DNA of 64,000 nt from Candidatus Limimorpha caballi (GTDB lineage Bacteria; Bacteroidota; Bacteroidia; Bacteroidales; F082). Location: NCBI GenBank assembly GCA_018064605.1, contig JAGHUX010000006.1, positions 62,001 to 126,000 of the forward strand. The letters are read 5' to 3'. Positions 42,701 to 51,535 of this stretch are shown here, in pieces. Numbering within the stretch: position 1 is the stretch's first letter; each line of letters opens with the position of its first letter. The position numbers were made by a program, and so were the translations under genes. The notes under the pieces were generated by a model, which had not been told where the DNA came from, made no database searches, and saw nothing but the letters and a program-made list of their open reading frames with translations.

Positions 42701-42853
42701 GCGTTGATACCGTTGGTGCTGAACGGCGACGCTTCCGGCAACGAAATACAAAGCCCGATGGCGGTCGTCGTACTCGGCGGCCTGCTAACTTCCACATTGT
42801 TAAACATTTACGTTATTCCTGTGGTTTACGAATTAATAAACAGAAAAAAATGA
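39725..42853 (+). CDS. Heavy-metal RND efflux pump, CusA/CzcA family, with in-frame palindrome insertion
   Basis: A 1042-residue inner-membrane proton-driven pump. About 12 membrane segments and two large periplasmic loops are visible. The N-terminal IDVFPDLTAPTVVVMT and the TM4 segment AIGSLVDDAIIDVEN with its acidic relay residues place it in the heavy-metal RND (HME) group; metal choice cannot be decided. Residues about 253-269 (SRDGASNYGDGACSVST) are encoded by a palindromic DNA insert (40482-40530) in a place where relatives run straight from the region 'GRTNDIDELGKTFVK' to 'PIVLSDVADI'. The frame is intact on both sides, so the pump may still work. It overlaps the TolC gene by 4 bases. 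Confidence 0.93.
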   Translation: MLNKIIKFSLENKLLVLVGAVLLVIGGYLSSRDMDIDVFPDLTAPTVVVMTDAHRMAAEEVERLVTFPIETSMNGATNVRRVRSASMMGYSFVWVEFDWGMDVFKARQIVSEKMVTLSDVLPEGITPVLAPQSSVMGEILFVGLQSDTTSMMDLRTLAEWVVKPAVLATGGVSQVTIIGGDLKQYQIIADPVRMNAYGVTMDDLEAVGKTLSVNSVGGVVRDFGNEYALRGMGRTNDIDELGKTFVKYVSSDSRDGASNYGDGACSVSTPIVLSDVADIRIGSAVKMGYASHNAKDAIILSISKQPNINTLEVTKNIEKNLVEIQKSLPADVKMDTKIFRQADFIEASVNNVAKALIEGAIFVIIILFLFLGSFRTTVISVLAIPLSLLGSLIVLNLMGMNINTMTLGGMCIAIGSLVDDAIIDVENVYKQLRQNHLLPKEQRESTFSVVFHGSSEIRTSIINATFITIVAFVPLFFLSGMEGRMLKPLGISYIIALLMSLIVAMTVTPLLCKMLLSDEKYLEKQEKESWLSRHLMRGYNASLNWSLNHKKTVIFSTLALLVIAVGLFFTMGQSFLPDFNEGSLTITAISKPGISLEESNKLGNIIENELLAIPEVNSTARRSGRGELDEHSQATNAAEIDVNFTLSERSQDEFLAEVRHRLSEIPGIAATVGQPLGHRIDHMLTGTRAAIAIKIFGTDISELFMTANKLKDEIADIEGLVDLSVEQQTETPEIQIRANRDMLARYGITMEEFNHFVELAFSGEKLSEIYEGQRSFDLVLRLDPSYTENIEKLRSALISTGGGAMVPLEEVADIVSVGGPNSISRENVQRKIVVSANVSGRDVVSVVNDIKERVDEHITLLEGYRIEYGGQFQSAKDASKILLIMTLVALIVIFLLLYGEFKNVTLSAITLLNLPLAVIGGVFAIYISSGVVSIPAIIGFITLFGIATRNGILLISRYQVCENKGESLRQAIIDGSKDRLNPILMTALTSALALIPLVLNGDASGNEIQSPMAVVVLGGLLTSTLLNIYVIPVVYELINRKK
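40482..40530. repeat. Palindromic element inserted within pump coding sequence
   Basis: A 15-bp inverted repeat, GTAGAGACGGAGCAT at 40482-40496 and its exact complement at 40516-40530. Inside is a second copy of the GAGACGGAGCAT half, so 40506-40527 is a perfect 22-base palindrome. It resembles dispersed REP-like palindromes. No second copy is in this window. Confidence 0.9.
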
Positions 42854-44025
42854 AGAAATATATTCTAATAATATTGATTCTCAACGTTTTATCGCTTAAT
42901 GCGCAAAACGCCTACCAGTCGGTTCTCGACCAGATTGAGGCAAACAGCACGGTGCTTTCCGCTTATCGCCATCATGCCGAAGCCGAAAAAGCCGAGAATT
43001 ATGCGGGGTCGCTTTTCGCAAATCCTGAACTCGAAGCCGGTTATCTCTTCGGAATAAACGATGGCTCCGAACATCGAATCGATTTGAGTATCAATCAGGA
43101 ATTTGATTTTCCGACGGTTTATTCAAATAAAAACAAAATCAGGAAATTGAATAATGAAGTCATTGATTTGGAATATGAAATTCTGAAAAATGAGGTTTTA
43201 TATCAGGCTCAACAGATTTGTACTGATTTGATTTTCAATAATGTATGTCTGAAATATCACGAGCAGTGCCTCGAAAACGCCGAGACGATTGAGAAGGCTC
43301 TGCAGCGGAAACTTGATGTCGGTGAAGCCACGGTTTTGGAATACAGAAACGCGAAGATGAACTATATCAGTGTGCGGAACGAATATGAGATGCATGTCAT
43401 TGAACGCGAGCGACTTATAGGTGAGCTGAAGACTTTGAACGGCGGTGTCGCCATTGATTTCACGCAGGATTTTTATGACGAAATGTCGTTGCCCGAAGAT
43501 TTTGAGTCATGGTATCAGACGGTTGAAAACGGCTGTCCGGTTTTTGCACATCTGAATGCGCAAAACACTGTCAATCAACAAAATGTGAGACTTGCCAGAT
43601 CGGAATGGGCGCCGAAGCTGAATGTCGGTTACATGATGGAGAAGGAGTCGGACGGCGGTTACCACGGTCCGACGATCGGGTTGTCGCTGCCGTTTTGGGG
43701 GAACGCGAGGACGGTGAAAGCCGCGAAGGCCAAGGCCGCGAGTGGCGAGTCGATGCTCGAAAACCAGAAGGCGGTCTTGCACAATGAGTTGCAGAACACG
43801 TATTTACGCGCCAAGTCACTTCAACGTAACTATTTGGAAATTAAAGACATCCTTGAAGACACCGACAGTCGTGACCTTTTGCGTGAAGCATACGAGAAAG
43901 GTGAGAAGACGCTCGTCGAATATCTCGTTGAGTTTGAGTATCAACACGATGCGGTGCTTGAGGTTTTCCAAATGCAGCATGAATACCAGAAGGCTTTGAT
44001 AGAACTTAACAGATTTGTCTATTAA
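42850..44025 (+). CDS. TolC-family outer-membrane efflux protein
   Basis: A 391-residue outer-membrane channel subunit. Signal ends SLNAQ. The body is long alpha-helical repeats typical of TolC/CusC: HHAEAEKAENYAGSLFANPELEAGY, KLDVGEATVLEYRNAKMNY, a second half with ARSEWAPKLNVGYMMEKESDGGYHGPTIGLSLPFWG, then YEKGEKTLVEYLVEF. Its start overlaps the pump stop (ATGA) and completes the tripartite metal exporter. Confidence 0.92.
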   Translation: MKKYILIILILNVLSLNAQNAYQSVLDQIEANSTVLSAYRHHAEAEKAENYAGSLFANPELEAGYLFGINDGSEHRIDLSINQEFDFPTVYSNKNKIRKLNNEVIDLEYEILKNEVLYQAQQICTDLIFNNVCLKYHEQCLENAETIEKALQRKLDVGEATVLEYRNAKMNYISVRNEYEMHVIERERLIGELKTLNGGVAIDFTQDFYDEMSLPEDFESWYQTVENGCPVFAHLNAQNTVNQQNVRLARSEWAPKLNVGYMMEKESDGGYHGPTIGLSLPFWGNARTVKAAKAKAASGESMLENQKAVLHNELQNTYLRAKSLQRNYLEIKDILEDTDSRDLLREAYEKGEKTLVEYLVEFEYQHDAVLEVFQMQHEYQKALIELNRFVY

Positions 44026-44037
44026 GTTTTGTCAGTA

Positions 44038-47000
44038 TCACTTAATTACGATCCTGCCTCCCTCCGAGTAGGCTCCGAACTCCGGCGCGTATTGGCATTG
44101 CAACACAGCGTAACCTGCGCTGAACGAACCTTCTTTGGTGACATAGACAGTATGCGAAAGTTCATGTTTTCCCTTCGGCATGTTGTCGAAGAAGAACTCC
44201 ATCGCCACGTCGCTCGTGCTTTGGTAATACCAGAGTCCGTCGCTGTGATGATAACGCGAGACCTGCTCCGCCGGCTCGAAGCACGCACCGCGCAGGTCTT
44301 TCAGATACACAAACTCCATATCCTGCTGGTTTTCAATGCGAAGCACAATCTTAATCTTGTCGCCGACCTTGATGTCGCCTTCAGAAACCGGCACATAACT
44401 CGTTTTGTCGCCTTCAATTCTCTCAACGAAAAGCTCGCGTCTCATCTTCATGTCTTCGTTGGATTTCCGCACCTTGTCAATCGGAACGAAATACTGGCGG
44501 AACATCCCGCCCCACACCTGGTGATTCGTCTGATTATCAATGGAGACGTTTGAATAATCGCCGTCAACAGGAAGTGACTGTTGGATGAAATCATCAGATT
44601 CATCTCTAATCTCTAATCTTTTACCGTTAATCTCAATAACCACTTCGCCGTTGTCGTTGACCCAGTCGGTCCCGCGGTTGACGATGGCGTAAACCGCCTC
44701 GGCTGTGGCGCGGTCGTTGTCCCACATATTGGTGCGTTTCTGTCCGAGAATCCAGAAGCGCATCGCGTCGGTCTCCTCGTTTCTCGAATCGATTTCGTTG
44801 AACGCCTCAAGGATGCGAGCCTCGTCTTCAACGCCGACGCCAACCCAATACATTCCGAGGTCGTTCTTCTGGGCGCATTCGCGCAATGACTTCAAAATCG
44901 CCATAGCTTCGGTCTTGTCGCCGTTTCTGTTGAGAATCAACGCGATGCCAGCCTGCGCCTCGAAGTTGAAATTCGTCCAGTCGTTCTTGAGTTTCCCGAT
45001 GTAAAACGCCTTCGCCTCATTGAATCTCGCGCTCGTCTCGAACTTCGGGAAATAACTCATCACGAAAAGCTCCCTGACAATCATCACGCCGCAATGATAG
45101 TCTTTCTTTTCAGCTTCTTTCAATTCTAAAAATCTCCTAACGACATCATTTTCAATGAAATGGAACGCTTTTTCGGCAATGGCACCAGCATCTTTGTTGT
45201 TTGCAAGGCTCTCAAGTCGTCCGAATCCACCTAATATATATTGCGTCATCAAGGCGCTTTCCGGCATCCCTTCGACCCACGGCCAGCCGCCGCCCGGTTT
45301 CTGTTTCTTCTCCAAAAGATTCAAAGCCGATTCGATGTTTTTGTCAATCGCTTTTGTATCAAAGAGTTTCGAGATGTTAGCACGTTGTTCGGCTTCGTTT
45401 TTGGCATCCATGACCCAAGGCGTTTCGTTGAGAAGAATCTCTTTCAGCTCTTGGTTTTTCTCAAGTTCCGACTTGGCGTTGTTTGAAGAATCGTCGTTCA
45501 AAGATTCGAGCAGCCTCTTCATCTTCGGCGAGTCTTTCAGGCTTGCCGCGATGTGTCTTGCGACTGAATTTGTGAAATATCTGTGGAAGGCGGTCTCGGC
45601 GTATTTCTCGTTATCGTTGTTGAGATACGGCAGTGCCTGAACTGCGTACCATGTCGGGTTCTTACTGAAATTCAACGTGATAGCGTGATTTCTCTCGCCT
45701 TCATTTTCAAAATTAAAGTTGTAATTTTTCTTCTCGTTGCCTTTTGCGATTAGCGAGAATGTCTGTGTCATGAAGACTTCCGTACTCAGCACCGGCATGA
45801 CGTGTTGCTCGGCATCGCTGAAGTCGCCGGCGGTGGCCGAGAACCTGAAAGTCAGCAGGTTGACGTCTTTTTTCATCGCGACTTTCCATCTCACGCTCTG
45901 ACTTCTTCCCGCCGGAATCTCTTCAATTTTGACTTCTTTTTCAGAAAGAACAACTTCACTCTCAACTCTCAACACTCCACTCTCATCAAGGACTTCCAAT
46001 TTCGCGACCGGCGAAATCGCCTCTTCAGAAAGGTTAACCACGTTTGCGATGAGCCACAGCGTGTCTTCATCGTAGCAGAACCGCGGCATGTCGGCCATGA
46101 TCATCACGGGTTTATGCGTCACGAATGTCTTTTCGAGCGTCCCGACTTTCAGGTCTTTCGTGTAGGCGAGCATCCTCAGTTTCCAGCGCGTCAGAGCGTC
46201 GGGCATTGTAAATGAGAACGTTGCATTGCCGTTTTCATCGGTTTTGAGGTTCGGGTAGAAGAACGCCGTCTCGTTGAAGTTCGAGCGGATCTGCATGACT
46301 GGCGCATCTTCTTTTTTCATATTATCAACGTCAATATCTTCATCTTGAACCGCAGCCGAAGGCGATTCAGCCATTTCCTCTTCAACAGCCACGCTTTCAT
46401 AAACGACATCCGCATTGGCAGTTATTCCGTCAGCTGCCGCACCACTGAATACCTTATACATATTGTTACGTCTCGAACCACTAAATATTTGAATAAGAGC
46501 GACATCCGAGTACAACACTGCCGGACTGAAATAGAAATTATAGTTATAGGAATACAAAGACGCGGCATTGTTTCCAAATCCTCTGTCGAAATTGAAAGTG
46601 CTTGATTTTCTGTAACTTGGAATCATGTTAAGAGACCAGTCGTTGCCATAATAACTCGGAACGATTGCGTCGAGCGAAGAGTCGTACATCCCGGCCAGCA
46701 ACGACACGAACGCTGGATTGTTTTTGTAATCACGAATCGTGACGCTCCACGTCTCTTCGGCACTCGGCAGAAGATTCGTCCGCTCGGCACGAAGTTCAAC
46801 GCCAAGTTTCAGGTTGTCGAACGGCACCTTGACATTGTAATTCACCTTTTGAAGTTGGTTGTGTTTAACAAAAACAACGTCAAAAGTGAGAGACCCCCTG
46901 TCTTCTTCCTTTACTTTAAATGAAATCTTTTTCACGTTGTTATTCAACATGATACGTTTTGAATAACGGATGTTTTCGTTGTTTGTAACGTAAACAATCG

Positions 47001-49761
47001 CCATCACGTTATTTGCCGACGAGCCGATGTTAAGATTGACTTCATCGCCGGGCTGCGCGGTCTCGTTGTCGATCGCCGACCAGCACAGACTCTTGAACGG
47101 CATCTTCTTTGTTTTCGGCTCGTGTAACACGAATTTTTCGGAATATTCCGACAAGGTGTCGTCAACGGATTTCAGTTCGATGACGTAGCTTCCGGCGGCC
47201 AACTTCGTGTTTTTCTTGAACAAATCAGCCCCGCCATCGACTTCCATAACGTTTTCATAAACGACCTCGCAGTCTTTCAAATCAAGTTTTTCAACATTAT
47301 AGAAATCAAAATTCGGGAAGAGGTTTTTCAGTTCTTCATCTTTCAGAAGATGTCTGTCGAAACTTCCTAAATTGTACGTAAATCTTTCATTATCAGTGAT
47401 TTTATAAATCTTACACTCAACATTTGTCGATGCAGGATTTCCGCTGATGTTCGACACGACAACCTTGCAATCCTTCAAATCGTCGGAAGTGATGACGTTC
47501 CCGGAATTACTCGCGAGTTTCTGATTTTTTTTGAGAGTGATGTTGAATTTGTTGTAGGAAGCATTGATTGAATACGAGTCTTCGTGCGTCTCGCCTTGCG
47601 CATCCGTGACCTTCACATTAATTATATAAGTGAACATCGGAAGTTCGCGGGCTTTCACGCTATTGTCTGGAATCAATTGAAAATCAATGTAAAACAAGCC
47701 GCCGACCTCGGTCATTCCTTCACCTGAAGCGATTTGCTCATCTTCAATGTTTCTGAAAATCCACCACCAGCATCTGAACGGGAAAGTTGTCCGGCGCGTG
47801 ATTTTATATTCATATCTCGCATTGTCGATCCCGAAACCTGAAAACGCCATCACATTGCCCGTAACTCTCACATTGTCACCGATTGAATATTCCTTTTCGG
47901 GCTTGTTGAACGTGACTTCAAAAGTCGGGCGCTTGTATTCTTCGACCTTGAAATAAACGCTTCCGTCTTTCGTCGTGATATGAAAATCTCCATTCAAAGC
48001 ATCTGACGGCAAGACGAAACTTCCGGAAAACGCACCAAATCCATCGGTCACAAACGATTGTTTTTCAACCGTTTGCCAATTTGCGTCAACCAAATTGACC
48101 TCGATTTTCTCATTGACAAGCAGCTCATTTGTCTTTCCGTTTCCGCGAGTGCAGATGCCTTTGAACTGCACCGTCTGACCCGGACGGTAAATCTGGCGGT
48201 CGGTGAAAAGACTGACTTTATTGACGAAATTGTTTTGCTTGGTGTTATAATTCCAGATCAAATCATGCGACAGCAAGACGTCATCGCCTGAAAACAAATT
48301 GATTATGAAGCCCGAAGAGAACTCCGGCATCACGGCATAGCCGTCGGCATCTGTCGTCACGCTGCCCTTTGAGTTTTGGACATATTCACCTTTCTTATAA
48401 TCATATTCCTCTTTGAAAAACTCCGCTTTCACGCCGCCGATTGGCGAACCCGTCTCGCGGTTCAGAGTGTAAATCTCATTCTTCCCGTCGAAGTTATGAA
48501 CGGCGTAAGTAAGATTGCTCACCTGAAACACATTGAAAATCAACTTATCAGTATTGTCAAAGTCATCGGTGGCCGACATCAGAATTATATACGAGCCGAC
48601 TTCAAGAGCCGGAAGCGCGATGAGCGACGAATGCGTTTTATAATCCGTCTCGTCCGGAATCTCCAATGTTTTTTCAGCCACGATTTCCTTGAGAGTCAAT
48701 AATTTAAGAATGTTTTCCAAATTCAAGTTCCTGTTATTGGCGATGTCTTTGGCATCGACTTTATAAATCCTGTACGAAGGATTTGTGGTGTTTCTGTACG
48801 AAAATCCGGCGGGAATCGGTTTTCCGGGAATCTGGACATTTTGCATCTCAATGGAAACGGAGCTGTCCAAAATGCTTTTCCTGCAATCAATGCATTTGTC
48901 GTAATCATCTGATATTGAATCCATTGCAATGACTTCATCGCACAATCTCAATGCCTCAACGTAATTCTCCTCACGCATCATGATGTTTGCCTGCGAAGAC
49001 TTGACCCGTGCAATGGTCACATTGTCTTTACAATCTTTTAAAATATCATTCAATTCATTGAAATACAAAGTGTTATGCTCTTTATCGTGGAAATAATCAA
49101 CAAGACGTTCAATTCGATTTATCTTGTTATACACGGAAGCCTTTTCGTGTTTCTTATCATTATCAAAATCAATGAGTTGAGCATATAAAACGTTGTATTT
49201 TTCAAGATATTCATCCAAATCATCATCGTAAAAATCGAGGACGCAATGCGTGACATAGTCGTATGCGGTCGGCTCAAGTTCCACGTCAAAGTTGGTGTTT
49301 TCATTTTCAAAAAGAGGCTTATATGTGGCCATGGACGTTTTTTTCAACGCCTTGGCATTTTCGAGGGCGGACAGATACTGGCCTTCGATTTCGTCAGGAT
49401 TGTATTTGAATTTATACGAATATTCACGATATTTTTTTGCAATCTGAATCTTCAATATTGCCTGCGAAACGTCGGAAAGTTTCGGCAGATAAGACTTGCA
49501 GTGGTTTATGGTCGTGTCGATGACATTTTCGCTGTTGAGACGGAAAACCTCGCTCCGTTTGACGGCGACTTTCAGCAGCTGGACATCGTTCTTATCTTTA
49601 ACGGCTTGTTTTTCAATGTCATCCAAGACTTTGGCCGCCGATTCGGGAAGTCGTTTCGAGATGTTTTCATCAAATTCTTTCCAGAGGCTGTCGTAGTTTT
49701 GGGCGTTGATAATCAATGGGAACAACACGATGATAAATGCAAGAAAACGTTTGATATTCAT
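44038..49761 (-). CDS. Giant alpha-2-macroglobulin family protein without thioester
   Basis: A 1907-residue exported protein (signal ending IINAQ). Residues to about 310 are helical, TPR-like. Then follow macroglobulin beta domains, including MG2 with FTDRQIYRPGQTVQFKG, and the A2M core with FNETAFFYPNLKTDENGNATFSFTMPDALTRWKLRMLAYT (about 1165-1205). An alpha/alpha-toroid like complement C3 (about 1330-1700) comes next. The segment that carries the CxEQ thioester in trapping macroglobulins reads NDNEKYAETAFHRYF here, with no Cys or Gln pair, so covalent protease trapping is not expected. Bacterial relatives are thought to guard the envelope from proteases. It follows the acyltransferase gene after 12 bases. 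Confidence 0.9.
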   Translation of the reverse strand: MNIKRFLAFIIVLFPLIINAQNYDSLWKEFDENISKRLPESAAKVLDDIEKQAVKDKNDVQLLKVAVKRSEVFRLNSENVIDTTINHCKSYLPKLSDVSQAILKIQIAKKYREYSYKFKYNPDEIEGQYLSALENAKALKKTSMATYKPLFENENTNFDVELEPTAYDYVTHCVLDFYDDDLDEYLEKYNVLYAQLIDFDNDKKHEKASVYNKINRIERLVDYFHDKEHNTLYFNELNDILKDCKDNVTIARVKSSQANIMMREENYVEALRLCDEVIAMDSISDDYDKCIDCRKSILDSSVSIEMQNVQIPGKPIPAGFSYRNTTNPSYRIYKVDAKDIANNRNLNLENILKLLTLKEIVAEKTLEIPDETDYKTHSSLIALPALEVGSYIILMSATDDFDNTDKLIFNVFQVSNLTYAVHNFDGKNEIYTLNRETGSPIGGVKAEFFKEEYDYKKGEYVQNSKGSVTTDADGYAVMPEFSSGFIINLFSGDDVLLSHDLIWNYNTKQNNFVNKVSLFTDRQIYRPGQTVQFKGICTRGNGKTNELLVNEKIEVNLVDANWQTVEKQSFVTDGFGAFSGSFVLPSDALNGDFHITTKDGSVYFKVEEYKRPTFEVTFNKPEKEYSIGDNVRVTGNVMAFSGFGIDNARYEYKITRRTTFPFRCWWWIFRNIEDEQIASGEGMTEVGGLFYIDFQLIPDNSVKARELPMFTYIINVKVTDAQGETHEDSYSINASYNKFNITLKKNQKLASNSGNVITSDDLKDCKVVVSNISGNPASTNVECKIYKITDNERFTYNLGSFDRHLLKDEELKNLFPNFDFYNVEKLDLKDCEVVYENVMEVDGGADLFKKNTKLAAGSYVIELKSVDDTLSEYSEKFVLHEPKTKKMPFKSLCWSAIDNETAQPGDEVNLNIGSSANNVMAIVYVTNNENIRYSKRIMLNNNVKKISFKVKEEDRGSLTFDVVFVKHNQLQKVNYNVKVPFDNLKLGVELRAERTNLLPSAEETWSVTIRDYKNNPAFVSLLAGMYDSSLDAIVPSYYGNDWSLNMIPSYRKSSTFNFDRGFGNNAASLYSYNYNFYFSPAVLYSDVALIQIFSGSRRNNMYKVFSGAAADGITANADVVYESVAVEEEMAESPSAAVQDEDIDVDNMKKEDAPVMQIRSNFNETAFFYPNLKTDENGNATFSFTMPDALTRWKLRMLAYTKDLKVGTLEKTFVTHKPVMIMADMPRFCYDEDTLWLIANVVNLSEEAISPVAKLEVLDESGVLRVESEVVLSEKEVKIEEIPAGRSQSVRWKVAMKKDVNLLTFRFSATAGDFSDAEQHVMPVLSTEVFMTQTFSLIAKGNEKKNYNFNFENEGERNHAITLNFSKNPTWYAVQALPYLNNDNEKYAETAFHRYFTNSVARHIAASLKDSPKMKRLLESLNDDSSNNAKSELEKNQELKEILLNETPWVMDAKNEAEQRANISKLFDTKAIDKNIESALNLLEKKQKPGGGWPWVEGMPESALMTQYILGGFGRLESLANNKDAGAIAEKAFHFIENDVVRRFLELKEAEKKDYHCGVMIVRELFVMSYFPKFETSARFNEAKAFYIGKLKNDWTNFNFEAQAGIALILNRNGDKTEAMAILKSLRECAQKNDLGMYWVGVGVEDEARILEAFNEIDSRNEETDAMRFWILGQKRTNMWDNDRATAEAVYAIVNRGTDWVNDNGEVVIEINGKRLEIRDESDDFIQQSLPVDGDYSNVSIDNQTNHQVWGGMFRQYFVPIDKVRKSNEDMKMRRELFVERIEGDKTSYVPVSEGDIKVGDKIKIVLRIENQQDMEFVYLKDLRGACFEPAEQVSRYHHSDGLWYYQSTSDVAMEFFFDNMPKGKHELSHTVYVTKEGSFSAGYAVLQCQYAPEFGAYSEGGRIVIK

Positions 49762-49773
49762 AATGTTATGATT

Positions 49774-50877
49774 TTATTGCTTGTTGAAGATATTTGTTTT
49801 TCTTTTTAAAGTCTCAAAGCATTTTTGATATAGAAAATAACCTAAAATGCTGATGATTATTGTTGTAGTCAGAAACAGGAGCGCGGAGCAATACCTGCCG
49901 GAAGCCGTGCCGAGCTTGCCAGCCATCGTGACAAACGGGTCGCGCAGAACGCCGTTGGAGACGAAAACAATCATTGAAATCTTTCCCATGAAAACCAAGA
50001 GACGGCTTTGTTTTTCAATGTGTTCCCTTTTTTTCCCGAATGGAAAAATGAAGAAAACCGTCAAGACCGCGACTGACAAAAACGTGAGCGGGAACAAGGC
50101 CTTGTAAAAATTTCCCAAGACGAAGGCTATCAAAGCGACAATCATGGTCACGTTCGGGATTTCCCTTCCCGGATTCCGTGCCAGCCACATTCCGAGGACG
50201 AAAACCGGCAGATAGCCGGGAGCATTCATGAAAACATAGACTTCAACGTCAGGCATAAGTCCGTAAACACAGAGATACGAAAACACAACACATACCATCG
50301 CGATGATTGTCAACATTTTAACTTTATTGTTTTCAAGTAACCGATAAAGCGGAGGGAACAGCAGATAAAGTTGGAACACTAATCCGAAGAACCACCACGG
50401 CCCGACCATTTTCGTGCCACAGCCGGGAATCAGAGTGTGGATGAAGAGTGCGCGGAGTCCGATGTTTTTCAGGTCGTAAGACGAGAAGAGCTCGCCGTCG
50501 AGCATCAATTTTGAGAAGAAGAAGACCACCACACCAACGAGCAGGAGCAGCCAGAGTTTGACGGCACGCTGGCAGATAAACTCCCGGAAACCGACTTTAT
50601 TTTTCATCATCGAGAGAGTGAGTCCGTAGCCGCTCAGCAGCACGAAGACCACCACGCCGTAATGACCGAGGAACGAAATGACGGTGTTGATGCAGTCGGC
50701 CGGGGAACTCACCAGTGTGTCGAGGAAACAACGGACCCGGCTCGGGTTGAAATAGAACTCGTTTTCGCCGCATCTATAAGGCTCCGTCCAGTGAAAGAAA
50801 TTGTGCAAGGCAATGACAACTATCGCCACAGCCTTTATCTTCAATGTTTTATTTTCAGACAAAGTTGTTATCGTCAT
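49774..50877 (-). CDS. Membrane acyltransferase, acyltransferase 3 family
   Basis: A 367-residue polytopic membrane protein of the OafA/YrhL acyltransferase group, which O-acylate surface polysaccharides, lipids or peptidoglycan. Visible are IVVIALHNFFHW near the N-terminus (family His), GHYGVVVFVLLSGYGLTLS, and about ten hydrophobic segments, including GPWWFFGLVFQLYLLFPPLYRLL. The substrate cannot be told. It sits between thymidine kinase (6-base gap) and the macroglobulin gene (12-base gap), apparently one transcript. Confidence 0.88.
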   Translation of the reverse strand: MTITTLSENKTLKIKAVAIVVIALHNFFHWTEPYRCGENEFYFNPSRVRCFLDTLVSSPADCINTVISFLGHYGVVVFVLLSGYGLTLSMMKNKVGFREFICQRAVKLWLLLLVGVVVFFFSKLMLDGELFSSYDLKNIGLRALFIHTLIPGCGTKMVGPWWFFGLVFQLYLLFPPLYRLLENNKVKMLTIIAMVCVVFSYLCVYGLMPDVEVYVFMNAPGYLPVFVLGMWLARNPGREIPNVTMIVALIAFVLGNFYKALFPLTFLSVAVLTVFFIFPFGKKREHIEKQSRLLVFMGKISMIVFVSNGVLRDPFVTMAGKLGTASGRYCSALLFLTTTIIISILGYFLYQKCFETLKRKTNIFNKQ

Positions 50878-50883
50878 CCTGTC

Positions 50884-51474
50884 TCATTTCTCATCATTCT
50901 TCTCCGCCATCGCTTGCAGGTAGCATTTCCGACACAGCGGCTCGTAGCTCTCGGTCTCGCCGAGCACCACGAGTTTGTCGCCGGCTATTGTGCGGTGCGA
51001 GTATTGAGCCAGGCTGCCGCATCTCATGCATATCGCGTGGACTTTCGTCACGTCTTCGGCTATCGCCATGAGGTCGGGCATCGGGCCGAAAGGCTTGCCG
51101 AGGAAGTCCATGTCGAGACCCGCGACGATGACCCTGATACCTTGATTGGCAAGCTGTTGGCACACGTCAACAAGCTCGCTGCCGAAAAACTGCGCCTCGT
51201 CGATGCCGACGACATCAACATCGTTGGCGTAAAACAAAATCTGCTGCGCGTTCTCGACAGGTATCGAATTGACAGAGTTGGCATTGTGCGAGACGACATC
51301 TTCCTCGCTGTAACGCGTGTCGATGCCCGGCTTGAAAATCTCCACCTTCAGCTTCGCGATGCGCGCGCGGTTCAGACGGCGTATCAACTCTTCGGTCTTG
51401 CCCGAAAACATCGAGCCGCAGACAACCTCAATCCAGCCCTGCGTCTTGTTGTGATAATCTTTTTCAAGAAACAT
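50884..51474 (-). CDS. tdk: Thymidine kinase
   Basis: A 196-residue type II thymidine kinase that salvages thymidine to dTMP. P-loop [17 protein letters not shown], the DEAQFF motif (GIDEAQFF), the lasso/substrate part [22 protein letters not shown], and zinc Cys pairs CMRCG and CRKCY are all present. The frame is open upstream to 51594, but this extension holds the promoter and the divergent gene's start; the ATG at 51474 gives the usual N-terminus. Confidence 0.95.
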   Translation of the reverse strand: MFLEKDYHNKTQGWIEVVCGSMFSGKTEELIRRLNRARIAKLKVEIFKPGIDTRYSEEDVVSHNANSVNSIPVENAQQILFYANDVDVVGIDEAQFFGSELVDVCQQLANQGIRVIVAGLDMDFLGKPFGPMPDLMAIAEDVTKVHAICMRCGSLAQYSHRTIAGDKLVVLGETESYEPLCRKCYLQAMAEKNDEK

Positions 51475-51497
51475 ATCCGTCGTATTAAAAAAATATC

Positions 51498-51505
51498 TAT
51501 TTTTG
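51498..51505 (+). promoter_or_regulatory. -7 box TATTTTTG of acidic protein gene
   Basis: TAnnTTTG match 30 bases upstream of the ATG at 51536; it lies downstream of the tdk start site on the other strand. Confidence 0.45.
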
Positions 51506-51513
51506 TTAGCTCG

Positions 51514-51521
51514 CAAAATTA
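51514..51521 (-). promoter_or_regulatory. -7 box TAATTTTG of tdk operon
   Basis: Leftward TAnnTTTG match 39 bases upstream of the tdk ATG, only 8 bases from the rightward -7 box at 51498-51505. Confidence 0.5.
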
Positions 51522-51535
51522 GAAAAATTATCGCT

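Noticed and set aside
39725..42853. Frameshift or pseudogene in the pump gene at the palindrome
   Set aside because: The frame continues unbroken through and beyond the insert, and all downstream family motifs are intact.
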